DNA of 36,841 bases from Acidobacteriota bacterium (GCA_003222675.1 QHWT01000085.1:20904-57744), one strand, 5' to 3'; positions 26,085-36,400 are shown, counted from the stretch's first letter. The notes: generated by a model not told the origin, from the letters alone. Numbers and translations: made by a program.

Positions 26085-26933
26085 CTACTCCTCTATCGGG
26101 CCCGGAACCTGGCAATCATGTCCTTGTGCGTAGTCCGGAGCGTCCAACGGGTTGGGCAGCGCGGGCGCCGGCTTCGTCGGATCGAGAACACCGATTCGTT
26201 TGTTCACCAGCAGGACCTGATAGGCCCAGGCCGGCAGCGGGCTGGATTTCAGCACGGTGCAGGCCTGGTTATTGAAGTGAAGATGTACGACGTGGAACGT
26301 ACGTTTGAGCTTTCTGACCAGCTCCAGGAACCATCGATCGGCGCCGTGGATCTCCATTGCGAGCTGGTCGATTCGATCGAGCACCCGATCTGGCGTCGCC
26401 ATCAGCGACGCCAGCTCCGCACCCTCTACGTCAATTTTCACGACGAGCGTTCTGCCTGCATCTCCGTTCTTCGATATCTGGCTCTTCAGCGTGTCGAAGA
26501 TGCGTGATTCGATCATCGCTCGCCTGGGACCGATACACTCATCGTGGAATATGGACCGACCGCTCGGGCACGCCGCGGCAGGGGGACTGAAGCAATCATA
26601 TTGGTGCACTGTCAGGCCGTAGGTTTGCGAGATCTCACATCCCCAGTCGTCGGTGGGCCCGATGCCGTACGAATACGCCGATTTGGCGCTGCCTAACAGG
26701 TTCTCGCACATCAAGTACCCGCCATCGTTGGGACTGCCAAACCGTCGCAGCGTGCAATTCTTCAGCGTAATGGGCCTAAGCTCCATCAACAGCTGCTGGC
26801 GAATCTGACGTGCCGTCAGGTTCGGGCGCAGCAGCGGCCGGGCGGCCAACGCGCCGGCCGCCACCACGAACAACGTCACAACGATCCAGCGGAGTCCTCC
26901 GGGCAGTCCACGCGGCCGCTGAGGAATCGTCAT
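26085..26933 (-). CDS. Membrane-anchored FkbM/METTL24-like methyltransferase
   Basis: A 282-aa protein with one N-terminal membrane helix (about residues 14-33, WIVVTLFVVAAGALAARPLL) and a Rossmann methyltransferase domain. SYGIGPTDDWGCEI (88-101) corresponds to the SAM-binding loop, HQYDCF (110-115) to the acidic loop after strand 2, and VVKIDVEGAEL (164-174) to the FkbM-type KIDVEGxE motif. The leading LKNCTLRRFGSPNDGGYLMC segment is typical of the METTL24/Methyltransf_22 group. It probably O-methylates a glycan or surface molecule at the membrane. It lies 24 bp downstream of the XdhC-like relic on the same strand. Confidence 0.85.
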   Translation of the reverse strand: MTIPQRPRGLPGGLRWIVVTLFVVAAGALAARPLLRPNLTARQIRQQLLMELRPITLKNCTLRRFGSPNDGGYLMCENLLGSAKSAYSYGIGPTDDWGCEISQTYGLTVHQYDCFSPPAAACPSGRSIFHDECIGPRRAMIESRIFDTLKSQISKNGDAGRTLVVKIDVEGAELASLMATPDRVLDRIDQLAMEIHGADRWFLELVRKLKRTFHVVHLHFNNQACTVLKSSPLPAWAYQVLLVNKRIGVLDPTKPAPALPNPLDAPDYAQGHDCQVPGPIEE

Positions 26934-26957
26934 AGGTGGTACTCGCGGCGAATGAGC

Positions 26958-27368
26958 CTACTCGGCGACACCATTGTCGCGAAGGATCTTCCACACCTTC
27001 TCCGGCGTAATCGGGATGTCGATGTGGCGCACGCCCAGATGCGCGAGCGCGTCGACGACGACGGCATTGACGATCGCTGGTGGCGCGCCTTTCACTGAGA
27101 ACCTGACCGGAACCGTCGGGCACCCCGCTGGCGTCCACGAGCAGGTGCGCATCACGTCGAGGGCGGTGGCGCGGACGTCGGCTTCGAGGCAGCCGCCGCT
27201 CACGCCCCCGAGCGTGCTGCCATCATCTTCTAGAAGGAATTTCGCGCCGGGACGGCGATACGGGGAGCCGGTGATTCGAACGGCCGTAGCGAGAACCGCG
27301 TGGCGTCCAGCCGCGGCGAGGCCGCCGACACGGGCGACGATCTCCCTAGTCTCCTTGCGATGTTTCAT
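26958..27368 (-). pseudogene. XdhC N-terminus fused to a xanthine dehydrogenase large-subunit C-terminus (deletion chimera)
   Basis: The 136-aa frame has two unrelated halves. Residues 1-75 are the N-terminal domain of XdhC/CoxI, the molybdenum-cofactor insertion factor ([53 protein letters not shown]). Residues ~90-136 are the extreme C-terminus of a molybdopterin-binding (CoxL/XdhA) subunit ([35 protein letters not shown]). In complete loci these are separate genes, each several hundred residues long. The simplest reading is a deletion that removed everything between the start of xdhC and the end of the large-subunit gene and kept the frame open. The product lacks the XdhC Rossmann domain and any active site. 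Confidence 0.8.
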
Positions 27369-27518
27369 TGGACTGTGGGTGGGTGCGTGTTTGCCGCCTA
27401 CTGTATTCGCTTGGCGGGAGGCCGCGCAAGCGCGAGGCGATTCGGCCGAGGTTTCAAGCCGCGACGTTTTCAGCCATGATTGATATCGGTTCGAAATCTG
27501 CGTGGAACCTCACGACGT

Positions 27519-28994
27519 ATGCAACAACAGCCGCAGCAGCCGACGCCAATCACCGACGAGGAAATCATCGACCTTGCGCGCGCGTACGACGGCACGTCTC
27601 CAGCGCGACGGAAGAATACGGAAGACTACCTCCGTGACGGAACGTATTACACGAACGGGTACGTGCGATTGCGCATGAGGGGTCTGACGCATGAACAGGC
27701 ACGCGAGATCTTTCTGAGCACTGCCGAACGCGATGCGTACTACGACCTGGACATCAGCGCGCCCGGATTGCCCTGGGTGGGAGACGATGAGATCATCGAC
27801 GTGTCGGCCAGATTCATCTCGCGGTATCGGGCGATCGGACGATTCCAGCGACAGAATCGGCAGGATAACTATCGCGACCTGACGTTTTATTTCCGCAACT
27901 ATCTGGAATATCGGCGGCGCGGATTCGACCACGAGCGCGCGATGCGTCAGATGGAACGGGACATGAACGCGGAAGCAGGCCTGCCCGATCCGTATCCAGT
28001 GCTGGTTGAGCCGATGACCGCGTTGACTGCGGCCGGACGTATCTTTCTGCGCGAGGGTCAACCCCACCGCGTGAAGGGCGCGTCCGCCTTCCCATTGCTC
28101 GACCGATTCGCCAACACAGGCGATGTGTCCGCGTATGTGGGCACGTATCGAGACAAGGGCTACAACATGTTCCGCGTGTGGCCGTACGTGCCCAACCCGC
28201 CGTGGGACCCCGGATGGAATCCGCCGCCCAACGACGTGATTATCGCGTTCGTACAACACGTGAGAGATGAAGGCTTCACGGTGGAGATCACGCTGCTGAC
28301 CGATGACGATCCGTCACGCATTCCGTGGGCACGCAGGCTGGTGGAAGATTTTGGGGCCGCCCGGCCAGAGAACCTCCTCATTGAAATCGGAAACGAGCCG
28401 CTCACGCATAAAAACATCAGGGTCGAGGAATTGAAAGACGTGTGCGAGCGCTCGGGTTTTCTGTACTCGAGCGGGATCTATGAAGACAGCGCGCGCACGT
28501 TCGGCCGATACGGCACGCATCATTCGCTCCGCGACACCGAATGGCCTCGCAGGACTCATGATGCTCTGGAGTTCTACAACGGCGGCGGGCCTAACGCGCC
28601 ATCGGACCCGGCGCACAGGATGCCGTGGGTGCTCGATGAGCCGATCAGGCCCGACGAAGCAAGGGGGAACATCGAGGACAAGAGGCGCGACTTCTACGCG
28701 TATGGCGCTGGCGCGTCGATCATGGCCGCCGGAGCGACATTTCACTCGACCAGCGGAAAGTTCGCGGCCGTGCCGGAGGGCGAGGACGGCATCTGCGCCG
28801 ATGCATTCGGACGCGGTCTGAATGTGTTTCCGCCTGATGCGCCGAACGGCGCGTACGAGCGGATCGTTGAAGACACTCTGCGGACGTACGCGGTTGGGCC
28901 ATACATGGTGCGCATCCGCCCGCAAAGTCCCCAACCACCTCGAAGCGGATTCCGTCCGCTCGACGAGTTCGCGATTTGCTTCGTTCGCGGGTAA
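27519..28994 (+). CDS. Glycosidase-like (GH-A clan type) protein with duplicated N-terminal module
   Basis: 491 aa from ATG 27519 (the frame is open to a TTG at 27480); no signal peptide. Residues 12-75 and 89-150 are two copies of a charged, aromatic-rich helical module: D-E/D-EIID-x-(A/S), then N-x-x-D/N-Y-x-RD-x-T-Y/F-Y-x-x-x-Y-x-x-x-R-x-RG-hydrophobic-x-H-E. From about 165 the protein resembles a (beta/alpha)8 glycosidase: FRVWPYVPNPPWDPG, VEITLLTDDDPSRIPW, LIEIGNEPLTH (Glu293 in the NEP position of an acid/base) and MPWVLDEPIRPDE (Glu374 in a strand-7 nucleophile position), then GAGASIMAAGATFHS. These resemble clan GH-A enzymes, but the exact family is not clear. The combination looks unusual, perhaps phage- or surface-derived. 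No ribosome binding site is obvious. Confidence 0.65.
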   Translation: MQQQPQQPTPITDEEIIDLARAYDGTSPARRKNTEDYLRDGTYYTNGYVRLRMRGLTHEQAREIFLSTAERDAYYDLDISAPGLPWVGDDEIIDVSARFISRYRAIGRFQRQNRQDNYRDLTFYFRNYLEYRRRGFDHERAMRQMERDMNAEAGLPDPYPVLVEPMTALTAAGRIFLREGQPHRVKGASAFPLLDRFANTGDVSAYVGTYRDKGYNMFRVWPYVPNPPWDPGWNPPPNDVIIAFVQHVRDEGFTVEITLLTDDDPSRIPWARRLVEDFGAARPENLLIEIGNEPLTHKNIRVEELKDVCERSGFLYSSGIYEDSARTFGRYGTHHSLRDTEWPRRTHDALEFYNGGGPNAPSDPAHRMPWVLDEPIRPDEARGNIEDKRRDFYAYGAGASIMAAGATFHSTSGKFAAVPEGEDGICADAFGRGLNVFPPDAPNGAYERIVEDTLRTYAVGPYMVRIRPQSPQPPRSGFRPLDEFAICFVRG

Positions 28995-28995
28995 C

Positions 28996-29013
28996 GGCCG
29001 GCTGAAGCCGGCC
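28996..29013. repeat. REP-like perfect hairpin between convergent genes
   Basis: GGCCGGC (28996-29002), loop TGAA, GCCGGCC (29007-29013), one base after the glycosidase-like gene's stop. The sequence GGCTGAAGCCGGCC(ACCAC) resembles short palindromes scattered in acidobacterial genomes (recalled, not checked). It may also act as terminator for both flanking genes. Confidence 0.5.
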
Positions 29014-29030
29014 ACCACAAGCGAGCTAAG

Positions 29031-30386
29031 CTAGCGCCGTGGCGCGCGCGTCAGACCGGCGCGTTCCATCGCCGAGGGGATTTCGGCGTTCTGCATGAAC
29101 CAGCGCCACACACGACCCGTGCGGAGATTTTCCGCACTGAGGAGAGTGATACCGAGATCGATTCCGATGACATCCTGGTTCACCCATCCGTCGGTAGGAT
29201 GGAACGCATCAGCGAAACCGTAGCGTCCGTAAATACGATCTCCGAAGCGGCGGCGCATCTCGCGAAGGGCAGGGACGGTGATGTCCGGGGCGAGCATCAG
29301 CGAGCCGGCGGCGGCGCACGGCACCACGCTGCCGTCGATCGCCGCGTGACGCGGCGGTCCGCCCCAGGCCACGTAGCCCTTGCGGCTGTCCGACGCGGTG
29401 ATGCCCCACACGTTGTCGGTGTAACCGGGGAACTCGCGCGCCAGGCGAAGACAGAACGCCTTGTGCACGCGCGTGGCCGTCACGGAGTTCTCCCACCAGT
29501 CGGTCCGCGGCGATTCGCGCTCGCGCCATCCGCGGAAGTCCACCCACGCATGCGAGTACTGATGCACGAACAGCGGATCGGGGCCGCCGACGTACGAGCG
29601 GCCTTCGAACGTGGTGACCGGCCGCCGCCACGCATGCCACGATTCGGCTGGAATGGCCTGCGCGGGCGAGCCTATCGCGAGCAGATAGAGGATCATCAGC
29701 TCGCAGTAGCGGTCCCACCGGCCGGTGAGGAATCCGCTCTCCGGTTTCCAGCCGTGCGACAGCAGCAACCGATCGCCAGCAAGCATCCATTCGAAATCGA
29801 CGCGGCTGTAGATCGCGTCGGCAAGACGCGGGATCTCGGGATCGCCTGCGAAGCACTGGCGCGCCGTCAGCACGCCCGCGAGCAGCAGGGCCGTATCGAT
29901 CGACGACAGCTCGCTGTTCCACTCGCGCTTGCCGGTCGCCAGATCGATGAAATGATAGAACCAGCCGCGCTGATGCTCCTGCCGCTCGGCGAAGAAGCGC
30001 AGGGTGCTCCGAGCGCGCGCGATCGCTTCTGCGCGCGGGATCCACTGACGCTCGGCGGCGATGCAAAGACCGCTCAACCCGAACCCAACGGCGGAGATGC
30101 TGCCGACGTTCCGGCCGCCTCCCTCGACGGGCGTGCCGTCGGTGCGCGATCGATCCCGCACGATCCCGGTTGAGCGATCCGCCTGTTCCCAGAAAAACAG
30201 GAACGAGCGTTTCGACAGGTCCTCGAGCAGCGCCTCGTCCTCGGCCGAGACGATCGACCGTTGCGAGCCTGTCACCGCGACAGAATGATCGACGGTGGGG
30301 CCTGGCGTCCTGCCGACGGACCACAGCGTTGCCGCCCGCAGCGCGGAGAAAAGTACGACCCCCGAGGCGATCGCGGCCGTGCGCAC
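29031..30386 (-). CDS. Glucoamylase-type (PF10091) glycoside hydrolase
   Basis: A 451-aa predicted periplasmic enzyme. I place the start at GTG 30386, five bases after the receptor stop, because it gives a short hydrophobic export signal (AAIASGVVLFSALRAA); the frame is open further upstream only inside the receptor gene. The core carries the alpha/alpha-barrel signatures of the Glycoamylase family: LLEDLSKRSFLFFWEQAD, SISAVGFGLSGLCIAAERQW, HFIDLATGKREWNSELSSIDTALLLAG, HGWKPESGFLTGRWDRYCELMILYLLAIGSP, FVHQYSHAWVDFRGW, WGITASDSRKGYVAWGGPP and NQDVIGIDLGITLLSAENLRTG. From memory, GH144 endo-beta-1,2-glucanases belong to this Pfam family, so a beta-glucan substrate is plausible but not shown. 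Coupling to the TonB receptor suggests degradation of the imported oligosaccharide. Confidence 0.88.
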   Translation of the reverse strand: MRTAAIASGVVLFSALRAATLWSVGRTPGPTVDHSVAVTGSQRSIVSAEDEALLEDLSKRSFLFFWEQADRSTGIVRDRSRTDGTPVEGGGRNVGSISAVGFGLSGLCIAAERQWIPRAEAIARARSTLRFFAERQEHQRGWFYHFIDLATGKREWNSELSSIDTALLLAGVLTARQCFAGDPEIPRLADAIYSRVDFEWMLAGDRLLLSHGWKPESGFLTGRWDRYCELMILYLLAIGSPAQAIPAESWHAWRRPVTTFEGRSYVGGPDPLFVHQYSHAWVDFRGWRERESPRTDWWENSVTATRVHKAFCLRLAREFPGYTDNVWGITASDSRKGYVAWGGPPRHAAIDGSVVPCAAAGSLMLAPDITVPALREMRRRFGDRIYGRYGFADAFHPTDGWVNQDVIGIDLGITLLSAENLRTGRVWRWFMQNAEIPSAMERAGLTRAPRR

Positions 30387-30391
30387 TCTGT

Positions 30392-33295
30392 TCAGAATCC
30401 GTAGCGCACGCCGAGCTGCAGCCGCCGGCCCGGATCGATCAGGCTGCTCGGCCGGCCGAAATTCGGATTGGTTGCCGGCAGCGTAGGCAGGAATCCCTGG
30501 TAGCCGGAGAAGTTGTCGTAGCTGAAGATGTTGAATCCCTGGAACATCACCGACGCCTGATGCGTGCCATGGAATCGAAACGCCTTCTCCACGTGCAGAT
30601 CGACGCTGCGATAGGCCCACGCGTTCGGAATGATGAACGTGAACTGCTCCGGCTGCCCCGCGTTGCGCTGGAAGCGCCGCTCGTTGACGCCGCCCCCGCG
30701 CGACTGATCGTCAATGGTATACGGAGTCCCCGAGCCGAGCGTGATGAAGGTGCTGACGATGAAGCCGAGTGGGAGTCCTACGATCCCCGTCATCACGAGC
30801 CGATGCCGCTCCTGGCTGTCAGTCGGGTATCGCGGATAGTCGGACACGCGCGGGAAATCGAGGCTGAACAGATCGCCGCCCGTCTGTTCCGATTTGCCGA
30901 GCGTGTAGGTAAGGCTGTAGCCGTACTTCGATCGGCCCACGCCGTACGGCCGATCGACCTGAAGATACAGACCATCGAACCACGCCTTTCGCCCCTCTGG
31001 ATCCGAAATCAGGATGTTGGCAAATCCGGGCACGGAGAGACAGCACGAGCCGTCAGGCCGCCGCGTGCCGAAAATGAATGTCAACAGGTTCCGGCTGCGC
31101 ATGCCTGAATACGTCGCCGACGTCACGATGCCGTGGATCGTCTGGCGCAGGCCCAGCGACCACTGATCCGAGACGGGAACCTTCGTGTCGTTGGCAATCA
31201 GGAACACCTCCGGATTCGGTGCGCGTCCGCTCGAGATGATCGATTCGAGCCCCTGAATGCTGAGAAACGATGGATCCCACACGATCGTCTGCACGCCGTC
31301 ACGGATGCCGCCGTCGGTTGAGAACTGGAACGCACGCACGCCGTATTGCAGGCGGAACCGTTCGTCGAGTATCGAGTTGTACAGCACGCGATCGTAGTAG
31401 CGGCCCCAGCCGCCAAACGCGATCGTCTGCCCCTTCCCTGTGACGTCGTACGAAAACCCGAGTCGCGGCTGCCACATGTCGTAGCGCGGCTTGCGATCGC
31501 TGCCATCGGTGAAATAGCGATTCGCGTCCACGAACGGCGCCGTTGCCGCGCGCACGTTGTCGGGCGTCACGTAATCGTTGTTCAGCATGTCCGACTCATA
31601 GTCCCATCGCAGGCCGGCATTGAACGTGAGTCGTGGAGCGATCGCCCAGTCGTCTTGCACGAAGAGGCCGAGCTCATGGTTCTTCGCGCTCAGGTCAGGG
31701 TTGCCCGATCCGAAGACCGCGGTCGCGGGAAAGTCCCAGCTGATGTCGCCGCGATAGGTGAAGAGCGGGTTTCCGTTGAAGAACTTCTTCACGTTGTAGT
31801 CGGTGAAGCTGACGATCGCACCGGCCTTGGCCTGGTGGTTGCCGCGCCATTTCATGAACCGCGAGTAGTCGTTCCGGATCGACGCGCGCTGTTGGACGAT
31901 GAACTGCTCGGTGTCGCGTCCGCCAATCCGGAGCAATCCCTGAAAATTCTCGCCAATGATTCCGGGATTCTCGGGCCTCGGATTCCATCGGAAGCGTTGA
32001 TACGATGCATACGTCTCGTTCAAGAACGCGGGTCGCGCGATCTGCCACTTGCCCTGCATCGAGTCGACGCGGTTGTGGACGTTCTCCGCGGTCTGGAAAC
32101 TGTTGGCGCCGCCCTGGCCGCCAAATCCCCGGATGTCGCTCTCGTTGCGCCAGCTGTAGGTGATCTCCGCCTGCTGGTCGCGTCGCGGTTGCAGCGACCC
32201 TTTCGTGAACAGGAGCTTTTCACGGAACGGGCTCGTGAAGGTACCTTCGAAGCCGCGCAGCCGCTGCACGAGACTCGCGGGCGCGTTCGAGACCGTACCG
32301 ACGAGCACCGTGCCATCGCGATCCTGCCGGTTCTCTTCGTACGAACCGAAGAACTGCAGGCGGTCCTTGACGATTGGGCCACCGAGCGACGCGCCCCATT
32401 GCCACCGCTCGTAGGTCGGCTTCGGCTCGGTCCTGCCCTTTACCAGGAGGTCCTGCGAGTTGCGCACGATCGTTTTGTTCTCGACGAGACGCTTGTCCTG
32501 GTAGAAGCTGAACACGTCGCCCGAGTACCGGTTGCCGCCGCTCTTCGTAACCGCCGTGATGATCGCGCTGGCCGCCTTCTCGTACTCGGCCTTGAAGTTC
32601 TGCGTCAGCACCTGGAACTCCTGCACCGCGTTCTGCGGAAATGGATTGCCGCGGCTCGAGTCCTGGCCGACGATGCCGCCGTCGATCACGTCGTTTTTGA
32701 AGCTCACGCCGTCCACGAAGACGTTCACGTTCTGAGACGGCAACGCGCCCGCCGAGAACTCCTTTCGAAATTCATTGTCGGACACGCGAACGCCGGGGGC
32801 CAGCGCGGCGAAGTTGAGAAAGTTCCTGGTGTTCTGCGGAAGGTAGCGAATCTGTTCCTGCGTGATGTTCGTCGTCACCTGAGACGTGCGCGTATCGACG
32901 AGACGCGTGTCGCCTACCACCGTGACCGCTTCGGCGTACACCATGTCCGGGGTAATCCGGAAGTTGGCTGTGACGGTCTGTCCGACGAGCACTTCGACCG
33001 TTCTCGCCTCCGGCTTGAACTGCGACACGGTCACGAGGATCTTGTATTTGCCGGGGCGCAGCCCCGCGAGCGCGAACGTCCCGTCGGTCGCGGTGGTCAC
33101 CTCGTGCCTGAATCCGCTCTCAATCTCCTGCGCGATGACGCTCGCGCCCGGGAGCACGCCGGTCGCGTCCGACACGGTGCCCTGAATAGTCGCCGTTGCT
33201 ACCTGGGCGAATGCCACTCCCGACACGGCGATTGAGACAGTTGCCACCGAAATGATCCAGATCGCTGTTTGCTTCACTCGAGCCACACGACGCAT
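30392..33295 (-). CDS. Oar-like TonB-dependent receptor with carboxypeptidase-regulatory domain
   Basis: A 967-aa outer-membrane protein. The signal peptide ends at about residue 30 (SIAVSGVAFAQ). A CarboxypepD_reg domain covers ~35-115 (ATIQGTVSDATGVLPGASVIA, ATDGTFALAGLRPGKYKILVT). The plug is ~120-250 (VVGDTRLVDTRTSQVTTNI, LPQNTRNFLNFAALAPGV, NVNVFVDGVSFKNDVIDGG, PQNAVQEFQVLTQNFKAEY, SGGNRYSGDVFSFYQ). The barrel runs to the terminal Phe in GVRYGF. This is the acidobacterial TBDR type with an N-terminal CNA-B-like domain, commonly associated with polymer or oligosaccharide uptake. AGGAGGAGG 6-14 bases before the ATG is a strong ribosome binding site. A PF10091 hydrolase gene follows 5 bp after the stop. 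Ligand is inferred, not shown. Confidence 0.93.
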   Translation of the reverse strand: MRRVARVKQTAIWIISVATVSIAVSGVAFAQVATATIQGTVSDATGVLPGASVIAQEIESGFRHEVTTATDGTFALAGLRPGKYKILVTVSQFKPEARTVEVLVGQTVTANFRITPDMVYAEAVTVVGDTRLVDTRTSQVTTNITQEQIRYLPQNTRNFLNFAALAPGVRVSDNEFRKEFSAGALPSQNVNVFVDGVSFKNDVIDGGIVGQDSSRGNPFPQNAVQEFQVLTQNFKAEYEKAASAIITAVTKSGGNRYSGDVFSFYQDKRLVENKTIVRNSQDLLVKGRTEPKPTYERWQWGASLGGPIVKDRLQFFGSYEENRQDRDGTVLVGTVSNAPASLVQRLRGFEGTFTSPFREKLLFTKGSLQPRRDQQAEITYSWRNESDIRGFGGQGGANSFQTAENVHNRVDSMQGKWQIARPAFLNETYASYQRFRWNPRPENPGIIGENFQGLLRIGGRDTEQFIVQQRASIRNDYSRFMKWRGNHQAKAGAIVSFTDYNVKKFFNGNPLFTYRGDISWDFPATAVFGSGNPDLSAKNHELGLFVQDDWAIAPRLTFNAGLRWDYESDMLNNDYVTPDNVRAATAPFVDANRYFTDGSDRKPRYDMWQPRLGFSYDVTGKGQTIAFGGWGRYYDRVLYNSILDERFRLQYGVRAFQFSTDGGIRDGVQTIVWDPSFLSIQGLESIISSGRAPNPEVFLIANDTKVPVSDQWSLGLRQTIHGIVTSATYSGMRSRNLLTFIFGTRRPDGSCCLSVPGFANILISDPEGRKAWFDGLYLQVDRPYGVGRSKYGYSLTYTLGKSEQTGGDLFSLDFPRVSDYPRYPTDSQERHRLVMTGIVGLPLGFIVSTFITLGSGTPYTIDDQSRGGGVNERRFQRNAGQPEQFTFIIPNAWAYRSVDLHVEKAFRFHGTHQASVMFQGFNIFSYDNFSGYQGFLPTLPATNPNFGRPSSLIDPGRRLQLGVRYGF

Positions 33296-33432
33296 GGAAG
33301 CCTCCTCCTCCGATCAGAGCCGCCTAGTGACGACGCAGCGAACGACCGCTGCATCAATTAGGCCGCTGGGTCGATACGTGGTGAAGCATCCGGGCATCAG
33401 TTCGCCGATGAGGTCAGAGCGGGTTTACGCCG

Positions 33433-36400
33433 TCACCGCCCTCCGAGCTTGCGGATAAAGTCGGTCTGCGAATCCGTCCCGGCGATTTCAATGCGCGGCA
33501 GGCGCAGCGGCCGGTCGTCGAGCGCGCTCAAACCAAAACGGCACGTGACGCCCGTGAGAAACCCGCTGGCTGCCACGAGATGCTGCACGACAGTGTCCGA
33601 ATCACCATACGGATACGCGAACGCGCAGAGCGCCTGTTTGATCCGTCGTTGAATGTCCGCCCGTGCGCGGCTGGCCTCACGAACGATTTCCGCAGGCGTC
33701 AGCCCTGTCATTGGCGCGTGCGTCGCGGAGTGCGCGCCGATTTCGATCCCGCCTGCCGCAGCACGTTCGATTGCCGACCAATCCATCAGCCTGACCGGCT
33801 CACTGAACCCTGCGTCCCACGTGTTCCAGCCGCCGACGTGCTGGGTCACGACGAACAATGTCGCGCCAAATCCGTACTGCTGCAACAACGGTAGAGCACC
33901 TGCCATGAAGTCGTCATATGCATCGTCGAACGTGAGCGCAACCGGCCGTCCTGCGAGCGGCTCGCGTTTGTGAAGCGCCGCGGTCCATTCCGCGAGCGAC
34001 ACACTGTGGAATCCCGCATCGCGCAGGTACTCGAGATGGCAGCGAAACTGATCGGCCGACACCGTGTATCGCATCGCTGCACCTCCGCCGCGATCAGAGA
34101 CGCGGTGATACATCAGGATCGGCAGTTTCGAGCCTGGCATTGACGGAGGCGCTGGCGATCCGCCACCAGACCATCGGATGCGCTCCGCAACGTGCGGCTC
34201 AGGCATGACAAAGTCTGCGGAGACGACGACGGGTGTACGTGGCTCGTCGGTGCGCTCGAACTCCATGACCGAGTACAGCGGCGTGCGTAATTCCCGCGCG
34301 AGCTGCAAGCCGGGGATCGCGCTCAACGTCTCCCTGACGGTTCGTGCGCCGAACGGGACGTCCCATACAAATCCTGCGGTCTTGGGGTCATCGGCAACCA
34401 CGTTGGCATGCGCCGTCAAGAGGCGGCCGCCGTCGCGCAGCGCGTCGCAGAGCTTTCGACCGACGCTCCCGAGATCATCGACTCCGCCGACGTAATAGAG
34501 CACTTCGCTGCACACGATGAGATCGTTGCCGCCAGGCAGCGCGTCGCGCGCGAGGTCCAGACGCATGAAGGACACGTTCTGCCGCTGTGCACAGCGATCC
34601 GCGGCGCGCTCGAGCGCAATCGACGAAATGTCGGCAGCGACGAGCGCATCGACCCGCGCCGCGAGCGCGGCGGTGAAGTGCCCTTCGGCACACCCGATCT
34701 CCAGTGCGCGGCCGATCGGATGCGACGGCAGCAGCGAGAGCGTCTGCTCGTACTTTCGCGCTTCATACGCGGTCGTATACCGCCACGGGTCGGAGCCGCC
34801 GGCGAACAGCGATTCGAAATGGTGGCGTCCGAACATCGAGGTGTTTACGACGGGCCACTTGGCGGACGGGACGGGTGATTGCTGCGCTCCCGCCCAGAGC
34901 AGATCCGGCACGTATGCGATTCGCTTCGTCCGCCGCCATGTCGTGACCGCGACGATAGGCTCGCCGGCCGCGCCGGCAGCATGGAACACGTCACGGCGTG
35001 CTGCGGATGGCAGGGCGGCCCTGCGAGACGCCGCAGAGCCAGGCCATCCGTACCTGCGGGCGCCAACGATCGCCCTCCCTCGATCCGCAGCACGCATGGC
35101 GTCAACGCGAGCGGCGGCCGACGGTGCGCCATCGGCGACCGCTGGCAGCGGGGAGGCCACGCCGGCCCGTCTCCCGGAACGTCGTCGCCGCGACAGATGG
35201 TCCCGCAGACTGCCGCGATCCCACGAGCAGCCGACGAGCGCTTCGCGCACGGCGACATGCAGGAGCTCCACGCCCGCCACGGCCGTCACGAGCGCGCGCA
35301 GCCGCGAGCCACGAATGAGCCCGTCTTTGACGGTCACCTCGAAGCAGCAGACTGGCGCCGCCGCGATGGTCACCTCCACATTCATCGCTTCAATCGCTGC
35401 GACTCTCCAATCCGTCGCCGCATCCAGAATTTCGACGGTCAGCCACGTACCTTGCACGGATCGTGTGATTGCTTCCGCCTCGAGTCGATCGGGATCGTAG
35501 AACGCCGCGGCGGGCCAATCGCCACGTCCCCAGAGCTGCTGCAGGAATACGGTCCACCCGATGGTGTCGTGACGCCGGGCGTTAGCCTCCGCCTGACCCT
35601 GCTCGTACACGGTCGCGTCGAAGAAACGCCGAAGAATCGACCAGCCGTACTCGTGCGCGATCGCATCGCGGACGACCGCCGCGGTCAGAGAACGATCGCA
35701 GACCGGCAGTTCGAGAAATCCAATCACATCGCTCCCGGCCTGAATGCGTATGACAACGCGCTCGACGCCGTTCGGCACGCGGACGCGCTGCACGGGTTTG
35801 AGGATGTCGACCGTGTGCAGGATCGTGTGGGCGATGCGTGTGAGCGGACTGTTGCCCGCGTGTTCGAGGATCAACCGTCCCAGTGCGGCCAGGACGCGCC
35901 GCGCCAGTCGGGACGCAAGGGTTCGTCGCTCGAGCGCTTTGAGGAAACGAGACACCGCAGCGGAGATCTCAGGCCAGAGAACGCTCCACTCTGCCGGACC
36001 AGCGCAGCGCGAGAGTGGCGCTGAGCGGAACAGCGCGTCAGCAGCAACACTGGGATCGAGATCGGATGCCCGCTTGTCGGCGACATGATCGAGGAGTGAT
36101 ACGGCATCTTCACCACTTCCCAACACGAGTCCTGCCGGCCAGCACGCGTAACCACAGCGAACCGTGGCGCCGTTCTCTGTCGGCATGCCTGCCGCGTACT
36201 GCGGAAGCGGTGACGAGACGCGTGCATCCGGCGCGTGCCCCGTCGTGATGACGCGAAGGCCGTCGATCAGCATCTGCCGCGCGGCGAGCGATGCCGAGCG
36301 TGGCCGCATGTGATAACGAGCGACATCTTCAGGAATTGCGCCGAAGCATGCGCCGGCCCGCGCCAGGCGCTGCCACAGATCCCAGTCCTCGCAGGTAACG

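Noticed and set aside
31346-33235. 629-codon plus-strand open frame opposite the Oar-like receptor
   Set aside because: Antisense of a well-supported receptor; composition (Arg/Val/His-rich, no motifs) is typical of a high-GC shadow frame.
34845-35258. Suspected frameshift in the Arg/Ala-rich part of the trifunctional protein
   Set aside because: The main frame carries plausible conserved segments (SRRAALPSAARRDV, GEPIVAV, IAYVPDLL) right through this part, so no shift is needed.
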